Source: Trissonchulus latispiculum
Lineage: Eukaryota; Nematoda; Enoplea; Enoplida; Ironidae
Assembly (NCBI GenBank): GCA_030248195.1
Contig: JASAND010008518.1
Span: forward strand, 1-64,000
Length of the DNA: 64,000 nucleotides
Direction: 5' to 3'
Part shown: piece by piece, positions 37,001 to 49,000 of the stretch
How the letters are laid out: the number at the start of each line of letters is the position of its first letter
Position numbering within the stretch: the stretch's first letter is position 1
Position numbers and translations under genes: made by a program
Notes under the pieces: generated by a model
The model's database searches: none
Seen by the model: only the letters and a program-made list of their open reading frames with translations
Told to the model about the DNA's origin: nothing

Positions 37001-40000
37001 AGGGGTCCACCGATGACAAAAAATGTTCGCCTCACCAAGGGCTTTCATTTGATAGCAAACTTGGAAATTCATTTAAAAAACCGATTTTTGACCAGTCCGG
37101 ACCCTGGTCAGGGCACCACAGGCCGCTGGGTCCACTTTGGAGGGGTCCTCCAATGACAAAAAATGTTCGCCTCACCAAGGGCTTTCATTTGATACCAAAC
37201 TTAGCCACTTTTGGAAAATTCGATTTTTGGGCATTTTGGACCGGTCCGGAGCCTGGTCAGGGCGCCACAGGCCGCTGGATCCACTTTGGAGGGGTCCTCC
37301 AATGACAAAAAATGTTCGCCTCACCAAGGGCTTTCATTTGATACCAGACTTGGCCACTTTTGGAAAAATCGATTTTTGGCCATTTTGGACCGGTCCGGAC
37401 CCTGGTCAGGGCGCCACAGGCCGCTGGGTCCACTTTGGAGGGGTCCTCCAATGACAAAAAAATGTTCGCCTCACCAAGGGCTTTCATTTGATACCAGACT
37501 TGGCCACTTTTGGAAAAATCGATTTTTGGCCATTTTGGACCGGTCCGGACCCTGGTCAGGGCGCCACAGGCCGCTGGGTCCACTTTGGAGGGGTCCTCCA
37601 ATGACAAAAAATATTCGCCTCACCAAGGGCTTTCATTTGATACCAAACTTGGTCACTTTTGGAAAAATCGATTTTTGGCCATTTTGGACCCGGTCCCCGG
37701 TCCGGACCCCTGGCCAGGGCGCCACAGGGGTCCGGGCGAAACCTACTATAGCCTACGCTGTAGTGCTCCCGCACCCCACCCCAAACCCCAAATAAGAGAG
37801 ACCTGCTCACTGTAGATATTTCTGTAGAAGAGGTTAAAGTTGGAGTTGCGACACGGTAGGGCCCACCACCATCAGGGTGCCCCCCAGCCACATGGATAGG
37901 TCCTAGAGCGAAACTAATGGGCCATTTAGATTCACCATATAGGGGTTCCTATTCGAATACGAAACCTCAGCCCAGCAGCTCTTATGTATAGGGCTGCCTA
38001 CTCCGTAGGCCCAGACCCCCCCTTTTACACACTAACTTTTGACCCCTGGCCAGGGCGCCACAAACCACCGAGCAGCACCATCTCACTTCCCGGAGCCCTT
38101 CACCCTTGGGCCATGCCACATGAGCCATATGAGAGCCCGGCTTCGCTCGCTCCGTTCTATTTCGTGGCTAGAATATTTTCGAACTTAGTTTTTTTTCGGG
38201 GGTCACTTGGGGGGTCCCCACCGGGGGGGTGGGGCCATCTGGGGGGGGGGGGGTCCGGGAACCGCGGAAACTAATTTCCCCGGAATTGCGGAACTTTTTG
38301 TACAAAAAAACAGTAGTAGTACGGCTCTGAAGGGTCTTCCGACCTGCACCCCTGGGGGGGGGAAAAAAATGGAGAGAAACGCGACCTGCGCGGGGGGCCA
38401 ATTTTCATATCTCAAGATCTACCCGGCCGATCCGGCTGAAATTTTCACAGCATGTACCCCTGCCCACAGGCTCTTCACACACCAAGTTTGAGCCCGATCG
38501 GTCCACTCCTCCGCTGGCCACAGGCCAAACAATGTCCAGATTATACACATTGCGTCAAATTTTCCCTATTCTAGGGGGAGCGCTAACGCGCTCCCCCTAA
38601 TAGCGCAAAATAGCGCAATTTTTAGCATGTTTTTAGAAAAATTTTGAAAAATTTTCGCCCCCCCCTCAAAAATGACTCGCCCCCCGAGGGCCCCCCCAAA
38701 GAGCCCCCCCAAGAAAAAATCCCTAGAATAAGCCCAGGCAGCTTATCTGCTAGTTATAGGCCGTGCTGCACTTCAGCAGCATTATACTGTAGCCGCACCG
38801 CACGCAACCTTATGCAAACTATACTGCCAATGAAAACTTATTCGGCACGATTTCTAATGCTCTTCTGCGGTTTATGCAGAATTTCAGAAGATTGGAACTT
38901 ATCTACAGCTAGTTATAGGCCGTGCTGAACTGTAATCAGTTCTGTTCAGTGACCCCGATAATCCGTATATGCGTCACACTAGATGACCCAGAACAGCCTA
39001 TTTTTGGCTGTTTCTGTGGAGTTGGGTATTGGAAGCTTTTCCGAAAATAGGTATTTGGGCTGGCCAAATATCGAAAATCGCCCTCGTTAGGACATATAAA
39101 CCCTTCCGTAGACCTTATCGGCCGTACAGATGACAGACCCTGGCTTTTTCCTACAGGGGGGGGGGTGGGGGACGGCCCCCCTCAGAATTTCGTCCCCCCC
39201 CCCAGACTTGGGTCGCCCCACCCAGAATCGCCGCCCCCCAGGATTCGGGCCTTCCCCCCCCAGAACTTTTAAGTGCCCGGACAAATAGGGTTTTGAGGGT
39301 AAATTTTGAAAAATTTTTCCGGCTTCGCCGGATTTTTAGTCATTTTTAAGCATTTTTTAGCTATTTTAAGCTTAAATTTAGGTTAAAAATAGTTAATATT
39401 TTAGCTCAGTAGCAAAAAATGGCTATTTTTAAGCATTTTTCGAAAAAATTTCTCCCCCCCCCCCAGAAATCCGTGCCCCCCCAGACCTGGGGGGGGACCG
39501 CCCCCCAGACTTCCCCCCCCCACAAAAATTTTGCCTAGGAAAAAGCCAGCAGACCGGGACGGGCAACGAAAAACTATAAAAAAAGTTCACTTTCGGTTCG
39601 GGGTAAATACGTTCAGAAAATACAAACAGTTCTGGCTGAAAACGTCCAGATCGTTGTACCACTCTGCTGACAGAAAATTGCATTTTTCCAAGCGTGACAT
39701 ACACGAAAAAACAAACGGACCTAACATGTCCGGAAGTGAAATTTTACAAAGTTGGAAATTTTGACCAAAACTTTTTTGCTGCTTGTAGTATATACTCGCT
39801 TGTAGATTCCAACGCTACCAAAATTCTCTAGTTCAGTTGAGTATTTAGCTGGCACAGAGCTCGAACGGGTCTCCAAGGCCGCGCAGAGCCTTTTACAGCT
39901 ACATTGTAGGGGAGCGCTGTCGCGCTAAAAGCATGGGCTTAATGCAGTGTTAAGATTATATACATTTATTGTTCTTGGCATTACGTATATTGCATAATAG

Positions 40001-43000
40001 TCTTAGAAGAGAAGATAATTTCTTTAGGAAAGATAGGAATTTCTTTAAATTCGACACATATCTCGCTATCCGGGTGCAATTAGTAATTGCTAATTCGTAA
40101 TTCATAATTGCTTTAAATATTATTATTATATATACGTATCAGGGGCGCACCCAAGGGGGGGGCGGGGGGGGCGGCCGCCCCCCCTGTCAGGGTTAGGAGG
40201 TCAGAAAAAATAAGAAGCAGAAATGAGAAAAAGCAGAAAAAACAAAAATTTTCGCGCCTTCGGCGCGAATTAACTATTCTTTGGTTGTTTTGAGGATAGC
40301 ATATGGGGCGGGGCGGGGTGGCTGGTCTTCAATTATTATTCGGTATACGTATATAGCAAGCAGCGATTGCTATGCTTTCTGTGCGTACTATGCATAGTAT
40401 GCGTTGCTGTTTGTTTCTATTTTGATTTAACATATATATAGTAAACTAAAATATTATCTGGTCAAGGCAACATTATATATGTCTAACCAACTATTCACTT
40501 ACCTATATATACCTATTAAACTGCTCAAGGCAAAGAATTCAAAGTTTTGAAAACAATTTTACTCCGAAATTTAAAATTTTCTTCTACTTATAGGGGGCAG
40601 CGCCCCCAGACACCTTGCGTATCTATTTTTCGCCAGCTATTCATACTCTGACACCGCAGTTCGACGAGCATGCAACGTAAACTGAAGCTAAGGTCCGTAA
40701 CGTTGTTTAAAAACGCAGTAAATCGAAGCTAAAAGCGTTTATAGCTTTATACTATAGAATTTTTGTAATTTTACGCAGTCGAAATTAAAAATACGCATTC
40801 TAAAATAAAAATATTCGCAAAATTTACGCAGGTGCGTTTTTCAAAAAATTCATTAAAAAACCCAGATATTCACGCTTTTTTACAAAATACAATTTAAAAT
40901 GCACACACAAAAGCTTAGTCAAATTTTGCTACTGTTAACCACAACATGGCTCAAAAAATTTTCAAATAGGTGAAGCTTTTTAAAAAGAGCTCTAGCTTTT
41001 AGCTGGGGGCTGCCGCCCCCAGACCCCCGCTTCTTCCCAATTTTTCTTGTCATAGCTACGTACGTTGCTTTGCTTTGTTTAGAGTTTTATTAGTTTGAGT
41101 TATAGATATAGCACTTATATACCTTATGTATCCGGTGAAACCAGGGCGCTAGCCAGAAGACAATTTTAATCCTGTGAAGCAACAAAAAGTGGTCAGAAAA
41201 AATTGTTTTCAGGTCTAAAATGCAAAAAATCTCAACTTCTGGGGGGCTGCGCCCCCCAGACCCCCTGCTTTCGCATTTCTGAGAATGATTAATTCTATTT
41301 AACTACCTCAACCAATGTAACCAATTACTACATGTTTGTTCTCAAAGCACAAAAACATGTGCAGAAATAACTATAAAAAATTTCAACATTGTTGCCGCCC
41401 CCCCTGTCAGAAAACGCTGGGTGCGCCACTGATACGTATATTATTATTGTTCACAAGAAAACTTGTCAATAAAGAAACACACTATTTAGTTTCTTAGACG
41501 TGTGATTAAATAAACTAAAATTTACGTGTTTGGTTATTGTGATCACTTTACTTTACACATTTATACTTGAGTTTTTATTGCTTTCATTACCATATTTATT
41601 TTTTCTTATGTATGCATCTGGTTTATCTGTACTCATCCATCTGTCATGCTAATCTAAATAATGTCGATCTTGAAAGTTTGGAATGCGATTTTTCTAGACT
41701 TATGAAAGAAAGATTGCCGCCCTTGAACGTGAGTTGCTGTTACTTGCTCGAAAACAGCGGGAAAGCTTTAGCACTCTACAGCTTAGCACTCACGGGAGCA
41801 CCCAGCGGCGTAATGCTAGTGGCTCGTCCAGTGAACCTTCTGATGCGAAACTTCGTCAGTTGGAAGATTCAATGAAAGATGTGAGCAGCTTTTCATCTAA
41901 CTGGATCCATTTAAGGAAATAATATAGGGTATACGTATATTGGGGTTTCAGTGATCACTTTGTTCGTACTGTATGCAGTCGGTCGTTATTGGAAATGGTA
42001 TGTAGTTTGTCTAGACTAAGAAGAACTTTCTCACTGCTCTCCCCATTAAAGATCAAAATTTAAAGGATAATTTCTTCTGGAAAGGGACATGAGGTGTCGT
42101 GCTCATACACAGCCCACGGTTGAGAGTATCGATGTCGGTCGCGTCCGTCCTAAAGTCTCGGTTGTTTGACCGAGACCGACAATTTTTGAAAACATCAAAT
42201 TTCAGCAAAAATTTCTAAATGTTATGGTAACTAACTGACGACGTGTGGGAACCGTATCGTTATATGTTGCAGCAATTATAATGCTGGTTTTTTCCTAGAC
42301 CAAAATTTTCTTTGGAGACACTGATTTGGGGGGGGGCAAGAATATTTCGAAAAATGTATAAAATAGTTTGTATTTTTTGCTGCTGAGCTAAAAATTGAAC
42401 TGGTTCTAACCTAAATTTAAGCTTACAATAGTGTAAACGTTTAAAAACTTCAAAAATGAGACTAAGCTTGGCCTCGTTTCTGAGAGTCTCAATCCCACCC
42501 AAAAGCCGAGATTTGGCGAGTCTCAGTGTCGGTATCGTACTCAGTCTCACCCAGACCTGACAAAGTCAGCTTGGAGCCAGAAGGTGTCAATTTAAATGGT
42601 GGCTGCATCGTGAAGATGATGTTACATCTACTTAGGCCACTGATGACGCCCGCCGAATACTAGTATCTTTCTGGCAGAGTGGTCAGCGAATGAATGCACC
42701 TAACTTGTATGGCTGTGTTTGTAGCACATCATAATGGATGCTGCTTTCATCTTTGTTACCTATAGAAACCCCAGTTTTCTCGAGTTGCATCCGAAAATAC
42801 CATATGCAGGCAATACACTCTTAGAAATGTTCCTGTAGAAACTACAGGAATCACTTTTGTACATGATAAGTACAAAAGCTTTTGTAAAAAATACAGGTTG
42901 AGTCTTGTAATTTCTACAGGTCATCATTGGTAGATTTTACCGGACATTACTTTGGTAGAATGGACTACAAGTTAGACCAGTATTCAGTACTAATGAAACC

Positions 43001-46000
43001 TGTAGTTTTCACTGGTTTGCAGGTTTGCTCACAGGAAAGTACTCGATACGCTGATAACGCAAATTTTGTATATAAGGGCGACAGTGGTCATAATTTTTGA
43101 AGACTGAAATTTTTGATTTTTTCAAATTTTCAGTCTTCGAACACCCAGTGGGTGATTTTTTTGTAACGGCCGCTCCCTGCCGAAAATTTTTTTGGGAGCG
43201 GCCGCCCCCCACACCTGCCCCCTCCCTCCTGAAATAACAAGTCGCTCCAGTAAAATTTACAGGTTTTGTCTTGTAAAAAATACAGGTTTGGTATCTGATA
43301 TAGGATTGTAAAAAAAAGTCGAACAAAACGACAGGTTTCTTTAGTATTTTCTACAGGAAATTCCTGTAATAAAAACTACAGGTTTGCTTAGTATTTTCTA
43401 CAGGAAACTCCTGTAATTTTTACTATTCCAGAGACCTGTAAAAAATACAAAAGTTACTTTTGTGGAAAATACAGGAAGCTCCGCTAGTGACTGACTGCAC
43501 AGGAGCACTTTTGTAGAGAACTACAAGAATTCCTGTAATTTCTACAGGAGTCTTTTTAAGAGTGTAGACTAATACTCCTCAGCAACATGTCTAAACTCTC
43601 TTTTCTTAAGGTGGTGATTCCCTTTGGTCACATAGAGCACGTTATGTAGTCACGAGAGCTGCTTATGGAACTGAAACGACGACGGGAGCTTGGAGAATCT
43701 GTGAAAATATTTCGTGGTCGCATTGTCACTATTCCGATACAAGCCAGTACTAACCCTACCTCAAATTCTAATAACCTATCTAATCCAAACTCTCCAAATC
43801 CAACAAACCAGTAAGTGGCCCTAATCCTATTTTTAACGGTAAAATCCACTCTGTTTTGCTAACGCATAAGCAAATATCTTGCATATGCTTTAATTCTCAA
43901 AGTCTGACAAATAAAATTACTGAATTGAATTTCCTTCTATCTTGATAATCAAAACTTAGACATTGTCGGCATAACAGAAACATGGCTAAACCCTGATTAT
44001 TTGGACAGCTCTGTCTGTTGGAATCCAAGCTATTTCATTTTTCGTCAAGACAGAAACTTAAGGGGCCATGCAGGCCCGCACCCAGGATTTTGAAAAGGGG
44101 GGGAAGGGGGGGGGGGGGGGAATTGTTGTTTTGAAAGTGGGGGTTTTTTTTGTAAAAAGGTATGGGGGGGAAAAATTTTAAAAGGTTTTGAAAAAAATTT
44201 TTGTAAGGGGGGGGCCCCGGGGGGGGGGCCATGGTGGTTGCATGTTTTTAATCAAAAAGTCCTTACATTGTCAGTTCGCATTTTCTCACTGTTTTGACGG
44301 CTACATTGAAGTAGTTGCTGTTTTCATCATTCACCATGATTCAAAAATTTTATGTATACTAGTGTATCGCTCACCTAACTCACCAGTCGCAACTGATGAT
44401 AACTTTTGTCAATTTATGTCTGGCTTGAACGCGGAATGTGACATTGTGTTGACTGGAGATTTAAATATCCCTGATGTATTCTGTCTTTATAGTGGTCAAT
44501 TTACCTGGGTTAACAGATATAGTAACTTCCTAGAATGTTTCTTTGAGAAGGGATTAAAACAGAAAGTTATGTCACCCACGAGAGGTAATGTAATTTTAGA
44601 CCCTGTTTTAACTAATGATGATATGTTAGTCACAAATGTTGCAGTTGTCGACCCATTTAGCACTAGCGATCATTACCAAGTCTCGTTCAATCTAAATATA
44701 TCCCATGAGCAGCAAACGAATTCCGTATCGTCCTTCTCGTTTGCAAAGGCTAATTATATTGCGATGAATAACTTCTTAGGCAGCCTGGATTGGGATAGCC
44801 TGTTTGCTAATGATATTTCTGTTGATGATATGTGGAATACCTTCTGTAATGTAATAGATTATGTTGTATTTCTGTATGTGCCTAAACGTAAACTGGGGGT
44901 GAAGTGTAATAGGCATAAATGGTCACGAAAAACTGTTACTGCTTATAGGCGAAAGAATTGTCTTTGGAAAGTATATAAACGTACTAAGTATATTGTAGAT
45001 TTACGTAAGTACAAGTTGGCTGCAAAAACGGCTAAAAAGCTCGCAAATGATGAAGTCGAATTACGTGAACGAAATATACTGAATTCACGAAATTACAGCA
45101 CGTTCTGTAATTTTGTTAATTCAAAATTGTCTTCGAAAGGTTCCTTACCAGTATTGTGCAAGGAAAATATAAATTATATTTCAAACAAAGAAAAAGCAGA
45201 AGCTCTGCAAGATCAATTCTCTTCTGTTTTCACTGTAGACGACGGTAATGTACCCTTTTTTCCACGTAGGACTGAGCACTCATTGAATGACATAAACTTC
45301 AGTCAGTTAGATATTTTAAAGATTCTAAAGTCATTACCACCTAAATTCTCTTCTGGTCCTGATAGAATCCCAGCTGTTTTGCTAAAAATATTGCTACTAC
45401 AGTCATTGAACCTCTCTACAAAATTTTCACCACTTCGCTGGAGACCGGCACTCTGCCTGAAAGCTGGCGAAACGCAATAGTGGTACCAGTCTATAAAAAG
45501 AAGGGGGACAGTTCTGTACCTGAAAATTACAGACCAATTAGCTTAACATCTGTCAGGGGCGTAGGCAGGGGGGGGGCCAGGGGGGGAATTCCCCCCCCGA
45601 AACTCATTTGCCCCCCCGGGAAATTTTCCGTGTCGGGGAAAATTTTACAAAATTTTCGCGCCGTAGGCGCGAATTTTATTAATCGACTCAGAAAAATCTA
45701 ATTTGCACATCAAATTACACGGTTAAATTTTCCAAAATTTTAGCAAAATGTGCTCTAAAAATAGGTTTCAATTATGCCATATTCTAAAAAGGTCTGTCTT
45801 TTAACTGGGGGCTGCCGCCCCCAGACCCCCGCCTACCTTTTGCATTTATAATCTAACAAGTTTGTAGAAATTGTTGTCTAAAAATGAGAAAACAGAAAGC
45901 CATAGTTTCAGTAGGAGAATTTTACAGGAATTTGAAATAGCACTATCCTTATTTATATATGCGATTTGAATGTCTATATAATCCTTTTAAATGTTTTCAT

Positions 46001-49000
46001 TATGACTTTTATTACAATTTTTCAAAAATTCTCCAGCTTCTGGGTCCCCGTTTAGCTGCTGTATTTATGTATATACATGTATGCATTGTACCTCCGAAAA
46101 TTTCGAAAGCTCAGTTGTCATAACCTTAGTTTATGTTATCCGAAAATAGTCGGAAACAAGCGAATAACGATTTTGAAAAACTTGGGTACATGTTAAAAAA
46201 ATTTTGGATGTGCCCCCCCCCGAAATTTTTTTCTGGCTACGCCACTGACATCTGTTATCTGTAAAGTTTTTGAAAAAATTATCAAAGATAAGATATTGGA
46301 TTTCTTAATCGAACATAAATTGATTTCTAAATTTCAACATGGTTTCCTTCCTAAAAAATCTACAATCTCAAACCTTTTAGACACCACATACCGGTGGTAT
46401 AAAGCCAGATCTGCTGGTAAGAGTGTTCACGCCGTCTATATTGATTTTGCTAAAGCTTTTGACACAGTTTCTCATCGCAAATTACTACAAAAATTGAGAA
46501 GTTATGGTGTTGGAGGTAAACTGTTAGATTGGATAAAAAATTTTCTATGCTCTAGACGACAAGTAGTATCTGCTAACGGTGAGTATTCCCGTGACTGCCC
46601 AGTAACTAGTGGGGTCCCACAGGGATCTGTTATAGGTCCGATTCTTTTTGTGATTTATATAAATGATCTACCTGATTGTATAAAATATGGTAATATAGCT
46701 CTGTTTGCCGACGATGCCAAAATTTATTATGCTCTTGACCGTTGTACTGTTTCTAGCGTAGAGTTACAGACTGATCTTGATAGCTTATATTATGAATGGT
46801 CTACGAAATGGCAAATGTCTGTTGCATTACGTAAATGTTTTGTCTTAGTTTGTGACAATGCAAGCTTGGAATTACCTAAGTATACACTGGGGACAGTTGA
46901 ATTATCGTGCTCTAGGGAGGCAGTTGATCTGGGCATTCTAGTGTCAGCAAATTTAAAATTTTCAAATAATTGTGTAAACGTTGCTAAAAAAGCCATGCGT
47001 ACCTCAAATTGTATTTTTCGTGCGTTTAAGACGAGAAACACAGAATTTCTATTGAAAATGTTTATTACGTATGTTAGACCTATTGTCGAATATGGCACAG
47101 TTGTATGGTCACCGTATCTATTGCAAGACATTGATATAATTGAGAAAGTACAGAGAAACTACACAAAGCGCATACCAGAGGTCCGGCATTTATCCTATGA
47201 AGAACGTCTACGTAGGCTAGGTCTGCAAAGTCTAGAATTACGTCGATTATACTTTGATCTAAAAATGGGATTCCAAATTCTGAAAGAAAATGTAAACATG
47301 GATGTCTCTAGTTATTTTACTTATAAACCAAATCTCGATCGAAACTCGCATAATTTGCAACTTGTACGGCCAGTTGCTCATTTGTACTATGTAAGGAACT
47401 CCTTTTTCTACCGTTTTCCTAAATTATGGAACAGTCTTCCACAGTGGATTGTCGCGTTGGATAACCCTACAGCTTTCAGTAATGCTTTATCTTCTCTAAA
47501 TCTGAACAACTATTTGAAAGGGCGGGGGGTTAGGTGACCACTTATTCGTCCTCCTCTGGCCTATTCTCGTAGCCGTTACTTTACTTTGCTATTGACAGTT
47601 TCTGTATCGTAACTATGTTGTAACTATGTTTGGTGAGGAACGCCGGATCTTGTAGGTTGTTCATTGTAACGTATCTTGTCGTAGCATTGTAAAGCCGGCG
47701 GCTTCTGAGAATAAACGTCTTCTTCTTCTTCTTCTTCATAAAGTTTGCACCATTATTACTCATTCATTACTTGGAGTTAAGAAGCCATTCTTATATCAAA
47801 ATGTAGCTTGACATTTTCTCTTTTTAATGCATGCCACGAAACTAATGTTGCTTTTCTAAAATATTTTTAACACATTTTAGACGAAGTATAATTTTCCAGA
47901 TTTTTTGCAGACTCAAGTAAATTTTTTCGCGAGACATCGGTTATATCATTCGATACCTCCATCAAATAGCTGGGGACGATTTTTTATTTATTGTGAAATC
48001 GCTCTTCGTTATAGAGAAATAACCAAATTCTTCAAGCGATTACTTTAGCTAGAAAGCAGCAATCGGGGCAACTAAAAAATCGTCCCTGGGTATATTAGTG
48101 CAGAACACATTTATTTGTTCAGTAGCAGCCCTCCAACTTGCATGGTGAATGCTCCACAATCTTTGGAAAAAAATTGGCCGTGTTTTTGCAAAAACAACAT
48201 TTTTTATGATAGCAGCCTATAGGATAGAAGTTGGAAGACGATCATGCGTCGAATAATTTGTCCCTGTGAGACCTTCAGATCGGCGCCCTTAGTTTGATTT
48301 TACGGCTTGCGTAGTTCAAGAAATGTTGGCTTATTTGATTTCTGCAAAAATGACAAGTTTTCGACGACAAAACAAGAAAAACGGCTGTATCTCACAGTAG
48401 AGTTAAGCTAGAAACTTGCTTTAAAAAGCAAAAATGTGAAGCTCAATGAGATCTGTCGAATGAATATAGTCATAACTGTATAGCTAATGTCAAACGTTCA
48501 GAAATTGGGAAAAACCACTCTAACCGGAAATATCGAATTTTTGAATCGGGATTGCGCGGAGGGTGTCATAACGCTAAAAGAACTGATTTCGGAAAGTTTC
48601 ATCAAATTTCATCTTGATTTACGCCGCCAAATAACAATATGTGCCCAAAAGGAATCACAACCTTAAGTATACATACATTGTTAAAAGTAAATTATCACCA
48701 CTCTACATATGCACTTCTTGCATTGCAGACACCTATTTTTATCTGTCCTTTCTTCCTTAGGCTCCTGTTTCCTGCAGATACATTGTCAATAGGACGGCTA
48801 TTTAAATTTAGGGCCAGACAATTTCCAACATTATACTTAATGAACAAGACAGTGGTCTGTTCCTATTGTGTTTCCAATCTACTTACATATTTTAGGAACG
48901 CAGCGAACACTCCAGAGAGATAGCCGTTTTGAATAAGACCATAACCGAGTTGAAATCTCAGATCCAGTCTTCTTGCTCTACCGTTGAGGAGTTGGAGGAA

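Larger units (their letters stand above)
34765..38738. mobile_element. Composite region between CCTGGGCTTATTCTA termini
   Basis: CCTGGGCTTATTCTA at 34765 and its reverse complement ending at 38738 (with one small difference in the next bases) bound a G-rich MITE-like shell (GGCTTCGCC hairpin at 34939; C-rich stretch at 38650-38710). A fold-back element, a 58-bp satellite and a 149-bp satellite lie inside. Whether the ends belong to one element is inference; no matching target duplication was found. Confidence 0.5.
43880..47537 (+). pseudogene. Endonuclease-reverse transcriptase polyprotein of the non-LTR element
   Basis: The APE-type endonuclease motifs are [26 protein letters not shown] and TSDHYQVSF. 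Reverse transcriptase follows: [60 protein letters not shown] and catalytic [10 protein letters not shown], then a connector with [15 protein letters not shown]. Damage: a frameshift near 43945 before the first motif, a lost A near 45388 before the RT, and the two MITEs. The RT half from 46296 to the stop at 47535-47537 is fully open, so this copy is fairly young. Confidence 0.88.
43620..47737 (+). mobile_element. Near full-length CR1/jockey-like non-LTR retrotransposon with two MITE insertions
   Basis: A possible ORF1 tail ([15 protein letters not shown]) at 43660-43812 is followed by endonuclease, reverse transcriptase and a 3' end AATAAACG with (TTC)n at 47719-47738. Removing the MITEs at 44071-44225 and 45554-46247 with one copy of each duplication restores continuous frames. 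Related to but distinct from the element at 28440. Confidence 0.88.

Noticed and set aside
36824..37891. Repetitive open frames up to 194 codons
   Set aside because: Translation of the 149-bp tandem array, open on both strands; no start context or homology.
8603..43660. Shared GTAGTCACGAGAGCT at 8603 and 43645 as evidence of a common element
   Set aside because: Only about 15 bases match and the flanks differ; could be chance or a tiny LINE fragment.
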